Positions 18,519 through 28,904 of a stretch of 64,000 nucleotides of DNA are shown piece by piece. The position numbers and the translations under genes are program-made. Numbering within the stretch: the stretch's first letter is position 1; each line of letters begins with the position of its first letter. Origin of the DNA: Heterostelium album PN500 (lineage: Eukaryota; Evosea; Eumycetozoa; Acytosteliales; Acytosteliaceae); the NCBI RefSeq assembly GCF_000004825.1, contig NW_008805070.1, forward strand, positions 1,798,001 to 1,862,000, written 5' to 3'. The notes beneath the pieces were generated by a model, which saw only the letters and a program-made list of their open reading frames with translations, ran no database searches and was not told the DNA's origin.

Positions 18519-19545
18519 TAATTTTATCTATAATATCTATCATTATTATTTAGAATGGTACAGTTTGATTTAATATTCTTGAAGACATACAATCAATTTG
18601 TACCACATGAATAAAAGTGATATTGATGATTCTCGAATCAATTGAAATGATGCTCATTTGAGTACCGGTGATCAAGATATCTTTTAAGTAAGGTCATTGT
18701 AATAAATGTAATAAAGTTTAGAGATATAATTTACAGTATAAAATTTAAAGATAATAATTTATTTGATTACAATTTGAAGATAAGAATAATATTTGATAGT
18801 GTTGAATAATTGGATAATTGTTTTTCATAGTGGATTTTCCATGGTATGCATACTGTTTGATTGCTTCGACCAATGCAGTTGCCCAATTTAAGAAATTTAT
18901 TGTTGATTAACTACTTTTGGTAGATTGATATTTTGTTGATTCACTGAATGTTGATATTATTCGAAGATATTTAATTATTGTTTAATAGTTGGATTATTAA
19001 CTTTAGCTATTTGAAATCGAGTCAATAAACTGTTTGAATTGTGATGGTTGAATTATTGAAGTGTGAGTTAATTTGATTATTATAATTCTAAAATGTTAAT
19101 TTAGAACAAATACTCTCTTCCCTCATTTCAGAGAAGGGGTGTTTTTAAGTTTGGCGGCAAACTTTAAAACAAAAACAAAACTCAAAATGGAAATTGTTTT
19201 TGACCTTTTAAGGGAGTGGTCAGTAATACAATAGGGTATAAAAAACAATATTCTTATTTTATGAAATTCCTTCTCATTTATTAAAAGTTGACCCACAAGG
19301 TAATTGAAAAGATTTTTCGGGTCAATGTTTCTAGTTTTTCAATCTTTGTAAAAAGACTTTCAGGTGCACTTTTGCTATTAGAAGTAACAATCATTTGGTT
19401 TGTATGACTTGTCACCATTAGGATTTTTAAAAGAACCCTTCTGGAAATAAAAGATATTTTTTGTTTTTCCCTCAAAATGATCATACGATAGAATATTAAA
19501 ATGGATTTAGAATTTAAATTGAAGAGAAACAGTTAAATGAATTAA
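18519..19545. other. Intergenic stretch with a hairpin
   Basis: No gene is recognised. An imperfect palindrome lies at 19141-19170 (AAGTTTG, loop GCGG, CAAACTT, with GTTTT/AAAAC outer arms). Sequence just before 19546 resembles the promoter region of the GH18 gene at 9824 (TTTAAATTGAAG-type block). Confidence 0.5.
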
Positions 19546-19571
19546 GTTTAGTATCATTTAACAACATTTTA
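19546..19571 (+). promoter_or_regulatory. Conserved GH18 upstream element, second copy
   Basis: GTTTAGTATCATTTAACAAC followed by ATTTTA, 21-46 bp before the ATG, matches 9773-9798 except for one base. Conservation of this block between otherwise diverged flanks suggests function. Confidence 0.5.
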
Positions 19572-19591
19572 TTTATATGTATTAAAAAAAG

Positions 19592-20626
19592 ATGATTCCA
19601 AAAACATCAATATTACTATCATTTCTCTTAGTAACATTATCTTTAAATGTATATAGTGCTCTGCCAACTTTCCCACCAGGTGTTAATTATAATAAGAAGG
19701 TGATGTTCTCCTTCCTTACACTTGTAAACCAACCGCTGTCAGTGTACGATAGCATAGTCCAATGGAGCCCCTACAACAATATTGTCACTCAATTTAGTCT
19801 ATGGAATAAAACATTGTTGACTGAATTCATCCAACATTCCCATGATAGAGGTGTAGCTGTTCACAACATGATCCAGTTTAATTGTAATGTCATAGATTGC
19901 AACTACTACTTCAACAACGGACAATACATCGGTAATGTCACTCTATTGGCTCAGGTCGGTGGAGATGGTCTACACTTGGACATCGAGAAATTCGGTAATA
20001 CTCAAGCTTCCACTTTCAAGGGTTGGGCAAACACCGCCTTCCAATATCTCAAGTCGGTAAACAGTAAATATGTCTCTTCGATGGCTGTCGGTTGTGGAGC
20101 AAACTCTGGTCCGTTCTACAATGCCGATTGGTCAGATTACTTCATCTTGATGTGTTATGACATGGGCTGGAGTTCCAATCCATTGGCACCAACATCACCC
20201 ATAAAACCAGTCAGAGACAATGTCAATAATTGGAAGCCATACGTCAACACCTCCGCCAAGATCATCATGGCACTCCCGCTCTTTTCATACTATGCAGATT
20301 GCTTACCAATGGACTACGGTCTGTTTGGAACTACCTGTAATGTAGATGGTGTCAATAACAACCCCTCTATTGGTTACAACGGAATCTACAACTTGGTCAA
20401 CAACTATCCTGTGGTATCATATCAAGAGTTGAACGGTGTAGCGTTTGCCAATGTATTGCTTACAAGTAATATTAGACAGTATATGTATGACACACCTGCG
20501 ACTCTCTACAGAAAGTATAACGGAATGGGTATTGGTGGAACTGCTTGTTGGAGAATCGACAATTTAGTAGGTTTACCTTCAGCTCTTATTTCCGCATTTT
20601 ACACTGCACTATATCCAAATAACTAA
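19592..20626 (+). CDS. Secreted GH18 di-N-acetylchitobiase-like glycosidase
   Basis: This is a complete single-exon gene of 344 residues. It has a signal peptide (ILLSFLLVTLSLNVYSA) and the catalytic motif DGLHLDIE near residue 130. It also has YFILMCYDMGWSSNP, IIMALPLFSYYAD and TACWRIDNLVGLP, all in the family order. It differs from the 9824 copy by scattered substitutions and small indels but keeps every family motif, so it is probably active. The role is expected to be turnover of chitobiose-containing glycans in an acidic compartment or the medium. Confidence 0.92.
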   Translation: MIPKTSILLSFLLVTLSLNVYSALPTFPPGVNYNKKVMFSFLTLVNQPLSVYDSIVQWSPYNNIVTQFSLWNKTLLTEFIQHSHDRGVAVHNMIQFNCNVIDCNYYFNNGQYIGNVTLLAQVGGDGLHLDIEKFGNTQASTFKGWANTAFQYLKSVNSKYVSSMAVGCGANSGPFYNADWSDYFILMCYDMGWSSNPLAPTSPIKPVRDNVNNWKPYVNTSAKIIMALPLFSYYADCLPMDYGLFGTTCNVDGVNNNPSIGYNGIYNLVNNYPVVSYQELNGVAFANVLLTSNIRQYMYDTPATLYRKYNGMGIGGTACWRIDNLVGLPSALISAFYTALYPNN

Positions 20627-20769
20627 ATTTATAATAATAATGATATTTATTAATGTATTTTAAACAATATACTTAAATAAAAAAAATATCGCTTATTGCT
20701 GTGATTTATTCAATTTGTTACACTACATAAATACTATAAATAGATAAGACATGTCTGAAAAGAGGAAAA

Positions 20770-21070
20770 TCAACATTCTTCCTATAAAATTAGTTATATC
20801 ACCACTGAAATTGACAAGGTCGTGAGTATTTCTCATTTTTACACTGAATATGATGTCTAACTCCAGTAGGCAATCATGATCGTTGTAAAAGTGAAAGCAC
20901 TATGTAGAATGGATCGGTGAAGGTAGTAGAAGGTGGAGTAGTGAAAACAAGATGGAAATTGGATTCATACTCTCCAATTCTGAGAGTTTTGTCTTTGATA
21001 TAATAGACAATGAATTTAGGATGCAAGATATTCTCTGTCTATTTTTCATATATTTCTTTATCATCTACTT
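20770..21070 (-). pseudogene. B-box gene propeller fragment
   Basis: The minus strand reads NILHPKFIVYYIKDKTLRIG and then EYESNFHLVFTTPPSTTFTD. This matches the gene at 23913 (RPKFIVYSIKDKTF, SNFHLLFISPPSTTFTDP). The frame is lost on both sides. It probably belongs with the tail at 21237-21340. Confidence 0.7.
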
Positions 21071-21236
21071 CACTCAGTATCTTTGATTAAATACTGACAA
21101 TATAAATAAATTATAAATAATAATTATCAAAATTAAAAAGAAAATGTTTATTGAATTAATCTTAGTGATAAGAACAATCTAGGTTTTAAAAAAATTTTAT
21201 TATTTTTACATTAATTTATAAATCACCTAGTCATAT

Positions 21237-21340
21237 CATTGTAACATTGGTTGTATTTAGATGAGAATTTTGCTATTTATTTTCCTTTAGAGAATAGACA
21301 AAGTTTATATCTTTGGTGAAAAGAAAGATCTTTATATATT
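21237..21340 (-). pseudogene. B-box gene terminal fragment
   Basis: The minus strand reads FLFTKDINFVYSLKENK and a stop. NSHLNTTNV then continues, matching the last residues of the B-box family. It is separated from the previous fragment by unrelated AT-rich sequence. Confidence 0.65.
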
Positions 21341-21397
21341 TGTTTAATTCCATGGAAAAACAGAAGCAAATTAAAAAAATTTGAGTGGTTGACCCCC
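21341..21397. repeat. Dispersed repeat R3, copy B
   Basis: This is nearly identical to 13513-13569 over 56 bp. It directly adjoins the B-box tail relic, whereas copy A adjoins a GH18 scrap, so it behaves as an independent unit. Confidence 0.6.
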
Positions 21398-21533
21398 AAA
21401 TTTTAATGTTTTTCCATCTGTCACGTAACATGTACATATTTTTAAAAAAAAAATTCATTTTTTTTTGTAAAAAACCGAAAAATTAAAAAAAGATCAAAGT
21501 TAATACATAATTAAAAAGATATCAGTATAAACA

Positions 21534-23411
21534 ATGAATAAATGTGATAAACACGATAAAGATCTTGATTTACTTTGTTCAGATTGTAAATCGATCATAT
21601 GTTATCGTTGTCTTGTTGCGAAACATCGTCAACATAATACATATCATACAGATGATATCAAACAATCACTTTTAGATATAGATTATTCTGTTGTTGGTAC
21701 AGATATTGATAGAAATAATAATTATAGTAGTAGTAGTAGCTAGTAGTGATGATGAAGATAATAATAATATTATTCAAGATAGAATAGAATGGTTATGGAG
21801 TCAAGTTAATGATTCAGTCTATCTTATTCAAGAGCTGTCAAAAACAGAGAATGAAATCAGTGATCATTTCAAACAATACTATGAAATGTTAATGAAAGAA
21901 GAGAGATCATTAAAACAACCAATCATCGATGAACTCGATCAAACCAATCAACTACTCGATAAACTAATCAAAGAAATACAATCATTACACAATATCATTC
22001 AATCAATCACTCCAACTCTTAAATCAGATGAACATAACAATGATAATAATAATGAAAAGAATAGTAATGATGATATTCATACAGAAAATAACAATAATAA
22101 TAATAATGAATATGATATTCTCCAGATATATCAACTAGTTATGAAATACCAATATTGGTTGAATCAATTAAACAATCAAAATCATTCGAACAATTCATTC
22201 ATAATAATAGTAATACAATATTTAATATTCAACAACAAAACAACAATGAAATCATTGAATATTTAAATAATAACAATGAAATCAACAAGAATAAGAAACA
22301 AAATAATAATAACTCTTTCGATTCATTCTCCAAAAATTCCATTTCTTTTCCAGATTTGAAATCACATTTATATAATGATAACTCGTTGTTATCGTTCTTG
22401 GTGATTATATGCCTGTTCGAATTTGTTGAAGTGCCATATTTATAAAAAGTATATGATTGTTGAATTAATTGTCTGATTCCTTCGAAATAACTTGGATATT
22501 TATAAATGTATCTCTTATCAAAGCTAAAACCATAATTAAGGTTGATATCAAATCCAATATTGTTATGATTAACAAAGTGATTTCGAATGATTTCTAAAAT
22601 TGAATTATCTTGGAGATTATTATTTGATTTGATGTTATCAGACAAGTTATTGGAGGAGTTTAAACATCGAGAACGCATTTTCATTGGCGCAACAAAATCC
22701 ACCATCTATATATTTTCAATGGAAAGAAAACTGTTCATTGCCTATTCAATCAAAGACAAAACATTCAGAAATGGAGATTATCATTATAGTGACACTATTG
22801 GTTTCATTGGTCAACCTTTTTCTTGCTTCATAGAACCATTCAACATCTATTTCTATGGCAAATCATACCATTCAAGACGGGATAGAACAATTTTAGTCCG
22901 ATTCAATACGTTTCTGGAGGAATTCGAAGTGTTGCGGGATGATGACTGTGAACATATATTGCCATTTGGATTGTTTCACGATATCATAGAGAAATATTCG
23001 GTGCACTACGATTGCAAGGAGAAACAAATTGTCAGAGTTCGATATCAAATGTTTTCATCAACAATTTTATCGGAGAATATAATTGTCAGCGATGTCATTC
23101 CAAAATATATTGGCTATTGTTTTAAAGACGATCAACACTTGTATCTTTATTATGGTGATGAATACTCTGACTATTTCATTAAAGTCGACAGTTATGATGA
23201 TATTGAGAATCTCGCAACAATTGAAGAACTTGCGCCAATAGATATTGAAAATCACGAAAACAAACCTTCGATAATAACAATGTTTTACAAATATAACAAG
23301 ATCTATCTCTTCACCAAAGATAAATCGTATGTCTATTCTTTTAAACGCAAAGAATGGAAAGAATCTCATTATCAGACAACCAATGTTCATTTCATTTCAG
23401 AGTCAGAGTAA
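21534..23411 (+). pseudogene. B-box gene with internal inversion
   Basis: The start matches the B-box family exactly (MNKCDKHDKDLDLLCSDCKS). The frame breaks at a Ser-codon repeat (AGT run near 21725) and again near 22113, where one C is missing from the CTCCCAGA seen in the 23913 copy. From 22314 to 22633 the sequence is inverted: the minus strand carries NNNLQDNSILEIIRNH...LENESKEL. The plus strand then resumes at KLLEEFKHRERIFIG and stays open to the end (274 residues of propeller-like blocks, including YLYYGDEYSDYF and LFTKDKSYVYS). Two frameshifts plus the inversion make a full-length product impossible. The 3' half is still well preserved, so the events look recent. Confidence 0.85.
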
Positions 23412-23571
23412 TAATAAAATTAACTTTCAAATCCTTGACTAAAACACTATTCTCATGGTGTCTATTGATATAATTAATAACCAATATGTAAAAACAAATA
23501 AAAATCAAATTTTCAACCTACCTGACATTGTCTACATCATAAACAGCAACACTACCATTGATTGGATGTAG

Positions 23572-23781
23572 ATTGGGGTTACTGAGTGATCATGATGATT
23601 TTTTTTTTTTTTTTAACATTAAATGTGCAACATATTAATTCATTTGTAACACTATTATTAGAGAGCGAATTATAAAATGTATCAAATACATCAGTATAGG
23701 ACTTAGTTTACGAATCAAAGATTAATTGCAAAATGTATTAAATACAGTAAAAAATCATCGTGATCACTCTGTAACCCCAAT
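23572..23781. mobile_element. MITE-like element with 33-bp terminal inverted repeats
   Basis: Bases 23572-23604 (ATTGGGGTTACTGAGTGATC, then ATGATGATTTTTT) and 23749-23781 are inverted copies with two mismatches. They enclose about 145 bp of AT-rich sequence without an ORF. Flanking TA dinucleotides (23569-23570 and 23782-23783) could be a Tc1/mariner-type target duplication, but this is weak. It lies in the intergenic space just before the B-box gene at 23913. Confidence 0.7.
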
Positions 23782-23912
23782 TAAATTTTTTTTTATTAAG
23801 GCGCCAAAAGCTAGTTCTTTTTAAAAGTAAAAACGAAACCCTAAAACCGATAAAAAAAAATCATATTATTTTTTGTTTTTCATCTATATTCGTATATAAT
23901 CAATAATAACAA

Positions 23913-25751
23913 ATGAATAAATGCGATAAACACGATAAAGATCTCGATTTACTTTGTTCAGATTGTAAATCGATCATATGTTATCGTTGTCTTGTTGCGA
24001 AACATCACCAACATCGTACATATCACACAGATGACATCAAACAATCACTTTTAAATATCGATTATTCTGCTGTTTTTTATGGTTCATATATAGATAATGA
24101 TGAGGATAATAACAATAAAGATTATATATTTCAAGATAGAATAGAATGGTTGTGGAATAAGCTTTATGATTTAGTTGATCATATTCAAGAGATGTCGAAA
24201 GTAGAGAATGAAATCAGCAATCATTTCAAACAATATTATGAAATGTTAATGAAAGAAGAAAGAAAATTGAAACAACCAATCATCGATGAAATCGATCAAA
24301 CCAAACAACAACTCGATCAAATCATCAAAGAAATACAATCATTACACAATATCATTCAATCAATCACTCCAACTCTTAAACCAGATCTAAAGAATAATGA
24401 TATTGATAATCATACAAATAATAACAATAATGAATATGATATTCTCCCAGATATATCAACTAGTTATGAAATACCAACATTGATTGAATCAATTAAACAA
24501 TCAAAATCATTCGAACAATTCATTCATAATAATAGTAATACATTATTCAATATTCAACAACAAAACAACAATGAAATCATTGAATATTTAAATAATAACA
24601 ATGAAATAAACAAGAATAAGAGACATAAGAATAATGATAACAATAAAACAAATAATAATAACAATGATAATTCAATTTTAGAAATAATTCGCAATCACAT
24701 CGATAAGCACAATATTGATGAAGATGATATCGACATGAATGATAGTTATGTATTTAGCAAGAGTGATAAATTTCAAAGTTATTTTGAAGGAGTCAGACAT
24801 TTTGTTCAAGAATCATATAGTTTTAATGATTACAATCGAAAAGACGATGATACTGATCATATCAAACATATTATCACCAAGAACGATGACAATGTGCTAT
24901 CATTATACAAATGGGATAATGAAATGGAATTATTGGAGAATGAATCCAAGGAATTGGCCAAACTATTGGAAGAGTTTGTACGTCCAGAACACATTTTCTT
25001 TGGATCAACGAAAACAACCATCTATATATTCTCTATGTTGCGTCCTAAATTCATTGTCTATTCAATCAAAGACAAAACATTCAGAAAAGGATCATATGAA
25101 TCCAATTTCCATCTTCTTTTCATTAGTCCACCTTCTACTACCTTCACTGATCCATTCAATCTCTATTTCTATGGAAAATCCTTCAGAGTAATTGATAATA
25201 TAAAGTGCGAATGTACAAAGCTCGTTCGATTCAATACAATACTGGAGGAATTCGAGCTGTTGAGCAACGAGGAGAATGATCACATTTTTCCAATGGCAAT
25301 TTTTCACCATGACATCCTACAAGAGACAGCCAAATACTCGATACACTACGATTCCAACGAAAAACAGATCGTTCGAGTTCTATTCCATGGATATTCAACA
25401 ACTAAATCATCAGAGCATATCATTGTCAGCGATATCGTACCGAAATATATAGCCTCTTGCTTTGATGGATATCGATACCTGTATGTTTATTATGGTGATA
25501 AAGACACTGACTACTTCATAAAGTTCGACAACTATGATAAATCACCGAGTCCCAACGAGAATCTCCCAACAATCGAAGGACGTTTGCCAATAGAAGAACA
25601 AGAAAACCCCGTATCAATGCTTTACAAAGATACCAAGATCTATCTTTTCACAAAAGATCAAAACTTTGTCTATTCTCTCAATGACAAAAAATGGCGACAA
25701 TCTAATCTTGACAAAGCTAAAATGCACATCTATTTTAAATTAATAGTATAA
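23913..25751 (+). CDS. B-box zinc finger/coiled-coil protein with propeller-like C-terminus
   Basis: This is an intact single-exon gene of 612 residues. The B-box is at residues 1-42 (CDKHDKDLDLLCSDC, CYRCLVAKHHQH). The coiled coil is at about 95-150 (HFKQYYEMLMKEERKLKQPI, KQQLDQIIKEIQSLH). The linker is Asn-rich, and the C-terminal half carries propeller-like blocks (TIYIFSMLRPKFIVYSIKDK, FNLYFYGKS, YLYVYYGDKDTDYFIKFD, IYLFTKDQNFVYSLND). It is the closest relative of the inverted pseudogene at 21534 and served as the reference for mapping that inversion. Function is unknown; family features suggest a multimeric scaffold. Confidence 0.88.
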   Translation: MNKCDKHDKDLDLLCSDCKSIICYRCLVAKHHQHRTYHTDDIKQSLLNIDYSAVFYGSYIDNDEDNNNKDYIFQDRIEWLWNKLYDLVDHIQEMSKVENEISNHFKQYYEMLMKEERKLKQPIIDEIDQTKQQLDQIIKEIQSLHNIIQSITPTLKPDLKNNDIDNHTNNNNNEYDILPDISTSYEIPTLIESIKQSKSFEQFIHNNSNTLFNIQQQNNNEIIEYLNNNNEINKNKRHKNNDNNKTNNNNNDNSILEIIRNHIDKHNIDEDDIDMNDSYVFSKSDKFQSYFEGVRHFVQESYSFNDYNRKDDDTDHIKHIITKNDDNVLSLYKWDNEMELLENESKELAKLLEEFVRPEHIFFGSTKTTIYIFSMLRPKFIVYSIKDKTFRKGSYESNFHLLFISPPSTTFTDPFNLYFYGKSFRVIDNIKCECTKLVRFNTILEEFELLSNEENDHIFPMAIFHHDILQETAKYSIHYDSNEKQIVRVLFHGYSTTKSSEHIIVSDIVPKYIASCFDGYRYLYVYYGDKDTDYFIKFDNYDKSPSPNENLPTIEGRLPIEEQENPVSMLYKDTKIYLFTKDQNFVYSLNDKKWRQSNLDKAKMHIYFKLIV

Positions 25752-26118
25752 TAATAATAGTAATAATAACTTCAATTCAATAAAATAGGTTATAAAAAAA
25801 AGTTAACTTTTTTATTATATTTATTGGTTGTTGTTGTGAAGATAAATTTAATGAACATGTTTACAAACGGCAACATTGTTGTTATCTATTTGTTTTCCAA
25901 AACTTTTCTCTTTTTTTCTCTTTCATCATTCAATCTTAAACTGACTTGTTATCAAAGTATTTCCTACCAATACCAGTATGATTGTAGAATTTCAAAAACA
26001 CAGAAGTCAAATGGATTCATCTTTTAATAGGTTACTTCCAATCTTCTTTAAAACATCTTTTTAGACCCAAATAATAAACAATTGTTTTTTTTTTAAAAAT
26101 TATTAATCGATTTTATTT
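25752..26118. other. Convergent intergenic spacer
   Basis: AT-rich sequence lies between two convergent genes. No element is seen. It presumably holds both 3' ends. Confidence 0.4.
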
Positions 26119-27891
26119 CTACAAATAGAGCGGACCCTCATCATCACTATCTACTTCTTCTTCTTCTTCTTCGACATGTATTTCAGTGGGTGTATCATGC
26201 TGCTTTGGTTTGTTGATAGATAGCCATCTTATCACTTCTCTATAATCATTTTCATGAGCATAATCGATTCCTTCGTCTGTGCAGCCTTCTGTACGATTTT
26301 CATGAAGCCATTTTAATATGTGCATATGATGGGAAATAATAGCATCGTCCATAGCACGGGTTGAACAACCTTCACTTCTATTTTCATGTAACCACTCTAA
26401 AACTGAAAGATGTCCATTTGATGCAGCCAAATCCATTGCTCTAACCGAACAACCTTCACTTCTATTCTCATGGAGCCAAATAAGAGTTTCCAAGGAACCG
26501 CTACTTGCCGCATTGTCCATAGCTTTTTTTGAACATCCTTCACTTCTGTTCTCATGCAACCACTTCACCATTCTTAGGTCACCAAAATAAGCGGCGTTTT
26601 CCATTGCATTTTTTGTACAACCTTCACTTCTATTTTCATGTAACCATTTTACAACTTCGTAATTTTTATAGAAGCAAGCATTGTCCATTGCATTTTTTGT
26701 ACAACCTTCACTTCTATTCTCGTGCAACCATTTAACAACATGGAGGTGGCCATTTTGAGCAGCGGTATTCATTGCGTCAGTACTACAACCTTCACTTCTA
26801 TTTTCGTGGAGCCACACTACGATTTCCAGGAATCCGCCACCTGCCGCATGGTCCATAGCTTGATGGGTACATCCTTCACTTCTATTCTCATTTAACCACT
26901 TTACAATTTCAAATCGACCGTTCATAGCTGCGTTATCCATGGCCCAAGTAGTTGCTCTTGCACTTTGATTCTCGTGTAACCATTTTACAATATCTAGGTG
27001 TTTCGAGCTCGCATAATCGATAGCATCTGATGAAAGGTCGGCATTAACATGATTCAACAGATACTTGAGCAACTCCAAATGTCCTTTCATAGCTGCCAAG
27101 TAAGCAGCTCTAGAAGTAGCGGAACCAATTCGATTGTAGTGTAACCATTTCAAAATATCAAGGTGGCCAAACTCTGCAGAAACATCGATAAGAGTTAAAA
27201 ATGAAAGTTCGTCGTCGTCCTCAAAAGTAAATCTATCTTTGGCTTCTTTCTTTAGATATTCAAGAACGTGAAGATGACCTCCACGAACAGCTTCAATGGT
27301 CATAGAATTTCCGGCTCTGTACTTGGAGTGATTCGCAGCCAACCACTCTATCATATCGATACGACCGACTCTTGCAGCATTGTTAAATGCTATCGCTATC
27401 GATTCATTTGATACTCTACACTTTCCAGCAAAATACTTGAGACGCTCGATATCTCCACTCAATGGAGCTTCAGACATTGCACTTTCATAGTTCACCTGGA
27501 CACTCTCGAGACTCTCGATGTAATGGATGATTTCCCAATCACGTGACTCTATCATAATCGTTGAATTACCCAGTAATTTACGCTCCCTATCGATCGCGCC
27601 CACCAGATACTTGAGAACCTCTAAATTGCCAGCTTTCACCGTAGATCTAAAGATGTCATATATATCCTTCTTGTTGAAATCTTTCAACACCAATGGGTTG
27701 TCGGTGAAGTATTTCTCCAACTCTGTCTTATAACCATTACCAGCCATGGCTGCTGGAGACTCCCAAAGTGCTTCATAAGTGTATTTCTTTCCCTTTGGAT
27801 CGATTTGTTTACCAATAGCCAAAACATCTTCAAATACTTTTATTCTAAGTGGTTTTTGATTAAATATTGCAGAATATAGTTCTTTTTGCAT
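26119..27891 (-). CDS. Ankyrin-repeat protein with 28-residue repeats
   Basis: This is a single-exon gene of 590 residues. The N-terminal third has degenerate ankyrin-like repeats (HVLEYLKKE, HLDILKWLHYN, HLELLKYLLNH). The C-terminal part has about nine highly regular repeats of 28 residues built on KWLHENRSEGC + AMDNAA + GHL. The C-terminus is acidic (EEEEEEVDSDDEG). Repeats of this length and WL-x-ENR pattern are common in dictyostelid ankyrin proteins. Near-identity of the later repeats points to recent internal expansion. Ankyrin arrays bind proteins; no catalytic domain is seen and no partner can be named. Confidence 0.88.
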   Translation of the reverse strand: MQKELYSAIFNQKPLRIKVFEDVLAIGKQIDPKGKKYTYEALWESPAAMAGNGYKTELEKYFTDNPLVLKDFNKKDIYDIFRSTVKAGNLEVLKYLVGAIDRERKLLGNSTIMIESRDWEIIHYIESLESVQVNYESAMSEAPLSGDIERLKYFAGKCRVSNESIAIAFNNAARVGRIDMIEWLAANHSKYRAGNSMTIEAVRGGHLHVLEYLKKEAKDRFTFEDDDELSFLTLIDVSAEFGHLDILKWLHYNRIGSATSRAAYLAAMKGHLELLKYLLNHVNADLSSDAIDYASSKHLDIVKWLHENQSARATTWAMDNAAMNGRFEIVKWLNENRSEGCTHQAMDHAAGGGFLEIVVWLHENRSEGCSTDAMNTAAQNGHLHVVKWLHENRSEGCTKNAMDNACFYKNYEVVKWLHENRSEGCTKNAMENAAYFGDLRMVKWLHENRSEGCSKKAMDNAASSGSLETLIWLHENRSEGCSVRAMDLAASNGHLSVLEWLHENRSEGCSTRAMDDAIISHHMHILKWLHENRTEGCTDEGIDYAHENDYREVIRWLSINKPKQHDTPTEIHVEEEEEEVDSDDEGPLYL

Positions 27892-28116
27892 TTTTATATA
27901 TATTTGTGATTAAATACTAATTATGATGATCAAAGTTTGTTTTTTTACTTTAATAAATATTTTTTTAATTCTCATATTTATCGCAGATCTTTTTGTTTTT
28001 AATAGTAGATTTTTTAGATTCCAAAAACTAATTCTTCATTAAACAAAATAATCTGTTGAGTTCACTTTTTTTATTATTCATCTGTTATCAGATATATTTA
28101 AGTTCATCAACAAACA

Positions 28117-28430
28117 ATGAATAAATGTGATATTCATGATAATGATCTTGATATTTTATGTTCAGATTGCAAATCGATCATATGCTATCGTTGTCATATA
28201 TTAAATCATCATCAACATCGTACATATCACACAGAAGACATCAAACAATCACTTTTAAATATAGAATATTCTGTTGTTATAAAAAACAGCAGAATAATCT
28301 ATAAACTGTTTTATTATTATTATCTATTTCTATATCTTTTTTTTATCTAGATCATTCCCACTCTTACTACTACTATTATTATTTTTATCAGTATCTGTAC
28401 CTACGACAGAAAAATCTATATAATATTTAG
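28117..28430. pseudogene. B-box N-terminal relic with head-to-head inversion
   Basis: The plus strand starts MNKCDIHDNDLDILCSDCKS and keeps the whole B-box to LLNIEYSVV (28117-28277). Within a few bases the sequence turns back: 28283-28300 is the reverse complement of the IDYSAV codons. Bases about 28355-28430, read on the minus strand, give IDFSVVGTDTDKNNNSSSK, another copy of the same region. The rest of the gene is absent. Confidence 0.65.
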
Positions 28431-28659
28431 TCTGTGAACTGCACCCATACCATCTACAAACATGTAGTGGGTTAGGATTTGGCTGCGTGATTAACTCTAT
28501 TCAGTAGCTTTTTACTATACCCTTAGCAAAGGCCCCATTAAAGTTTCCTTTATTGGTTAGTACTACTGACCTAACAAGTACTCTCCGCAATTTGGCAATC
28601 TAGCAACACATCAAGTCACCAACTCTTGTTGTGTGGCACTAACCAATCAGTGCTATTCC

Positions 28660-28756
28660 CAATCTGCATTGGGCCGATTGATTTTTCTAATTAAATGTTC
28701 CATCGACACAAACTTTCATTACCACATTTTATAGTGCATTGTATCCTCAAAAATAA
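28660..28756 (+). pseudogene. GH18 terminal scrap
   Basis: The end reads QTFITTFYSALYPQK and a stop, matching the GH18 C-terminus (LISAFYTALYPNN). Just before it, a degraded GRIDF-like piece recalls ACWRIDF. Upstream sequence (28440-28660) is less AT-rich than its surroundings but shows no frame I can assign. Confidence 0.4.
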
Positions 28757-28904
28757 CTCAAAGAAAACTGTGTTTGTTTTCCAAATTTGATAGAAACCAT
28801 TTTGCTTTAGATTATTTATTAATTTTTTAATTTAATTTAGATCTAATAAATCTAATTCCATATTTAAATTTTTTTGAAAAGATAGAAAGTTAACCTAAAC
28901 TGAT

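Noticed and set aside
26529-26735. Plus-strand His/Phe-rich repeats
   Set aside because: Antisense of the ankyrin repeats.
28440-28660. Less AT-rich stretch considered as tRNA, snRNA or transposon end
   Set aside because: No A/B-box promoter pair, cloverleaf or terminal repeats could be found. Only the last part shows weak GH18 similarity.
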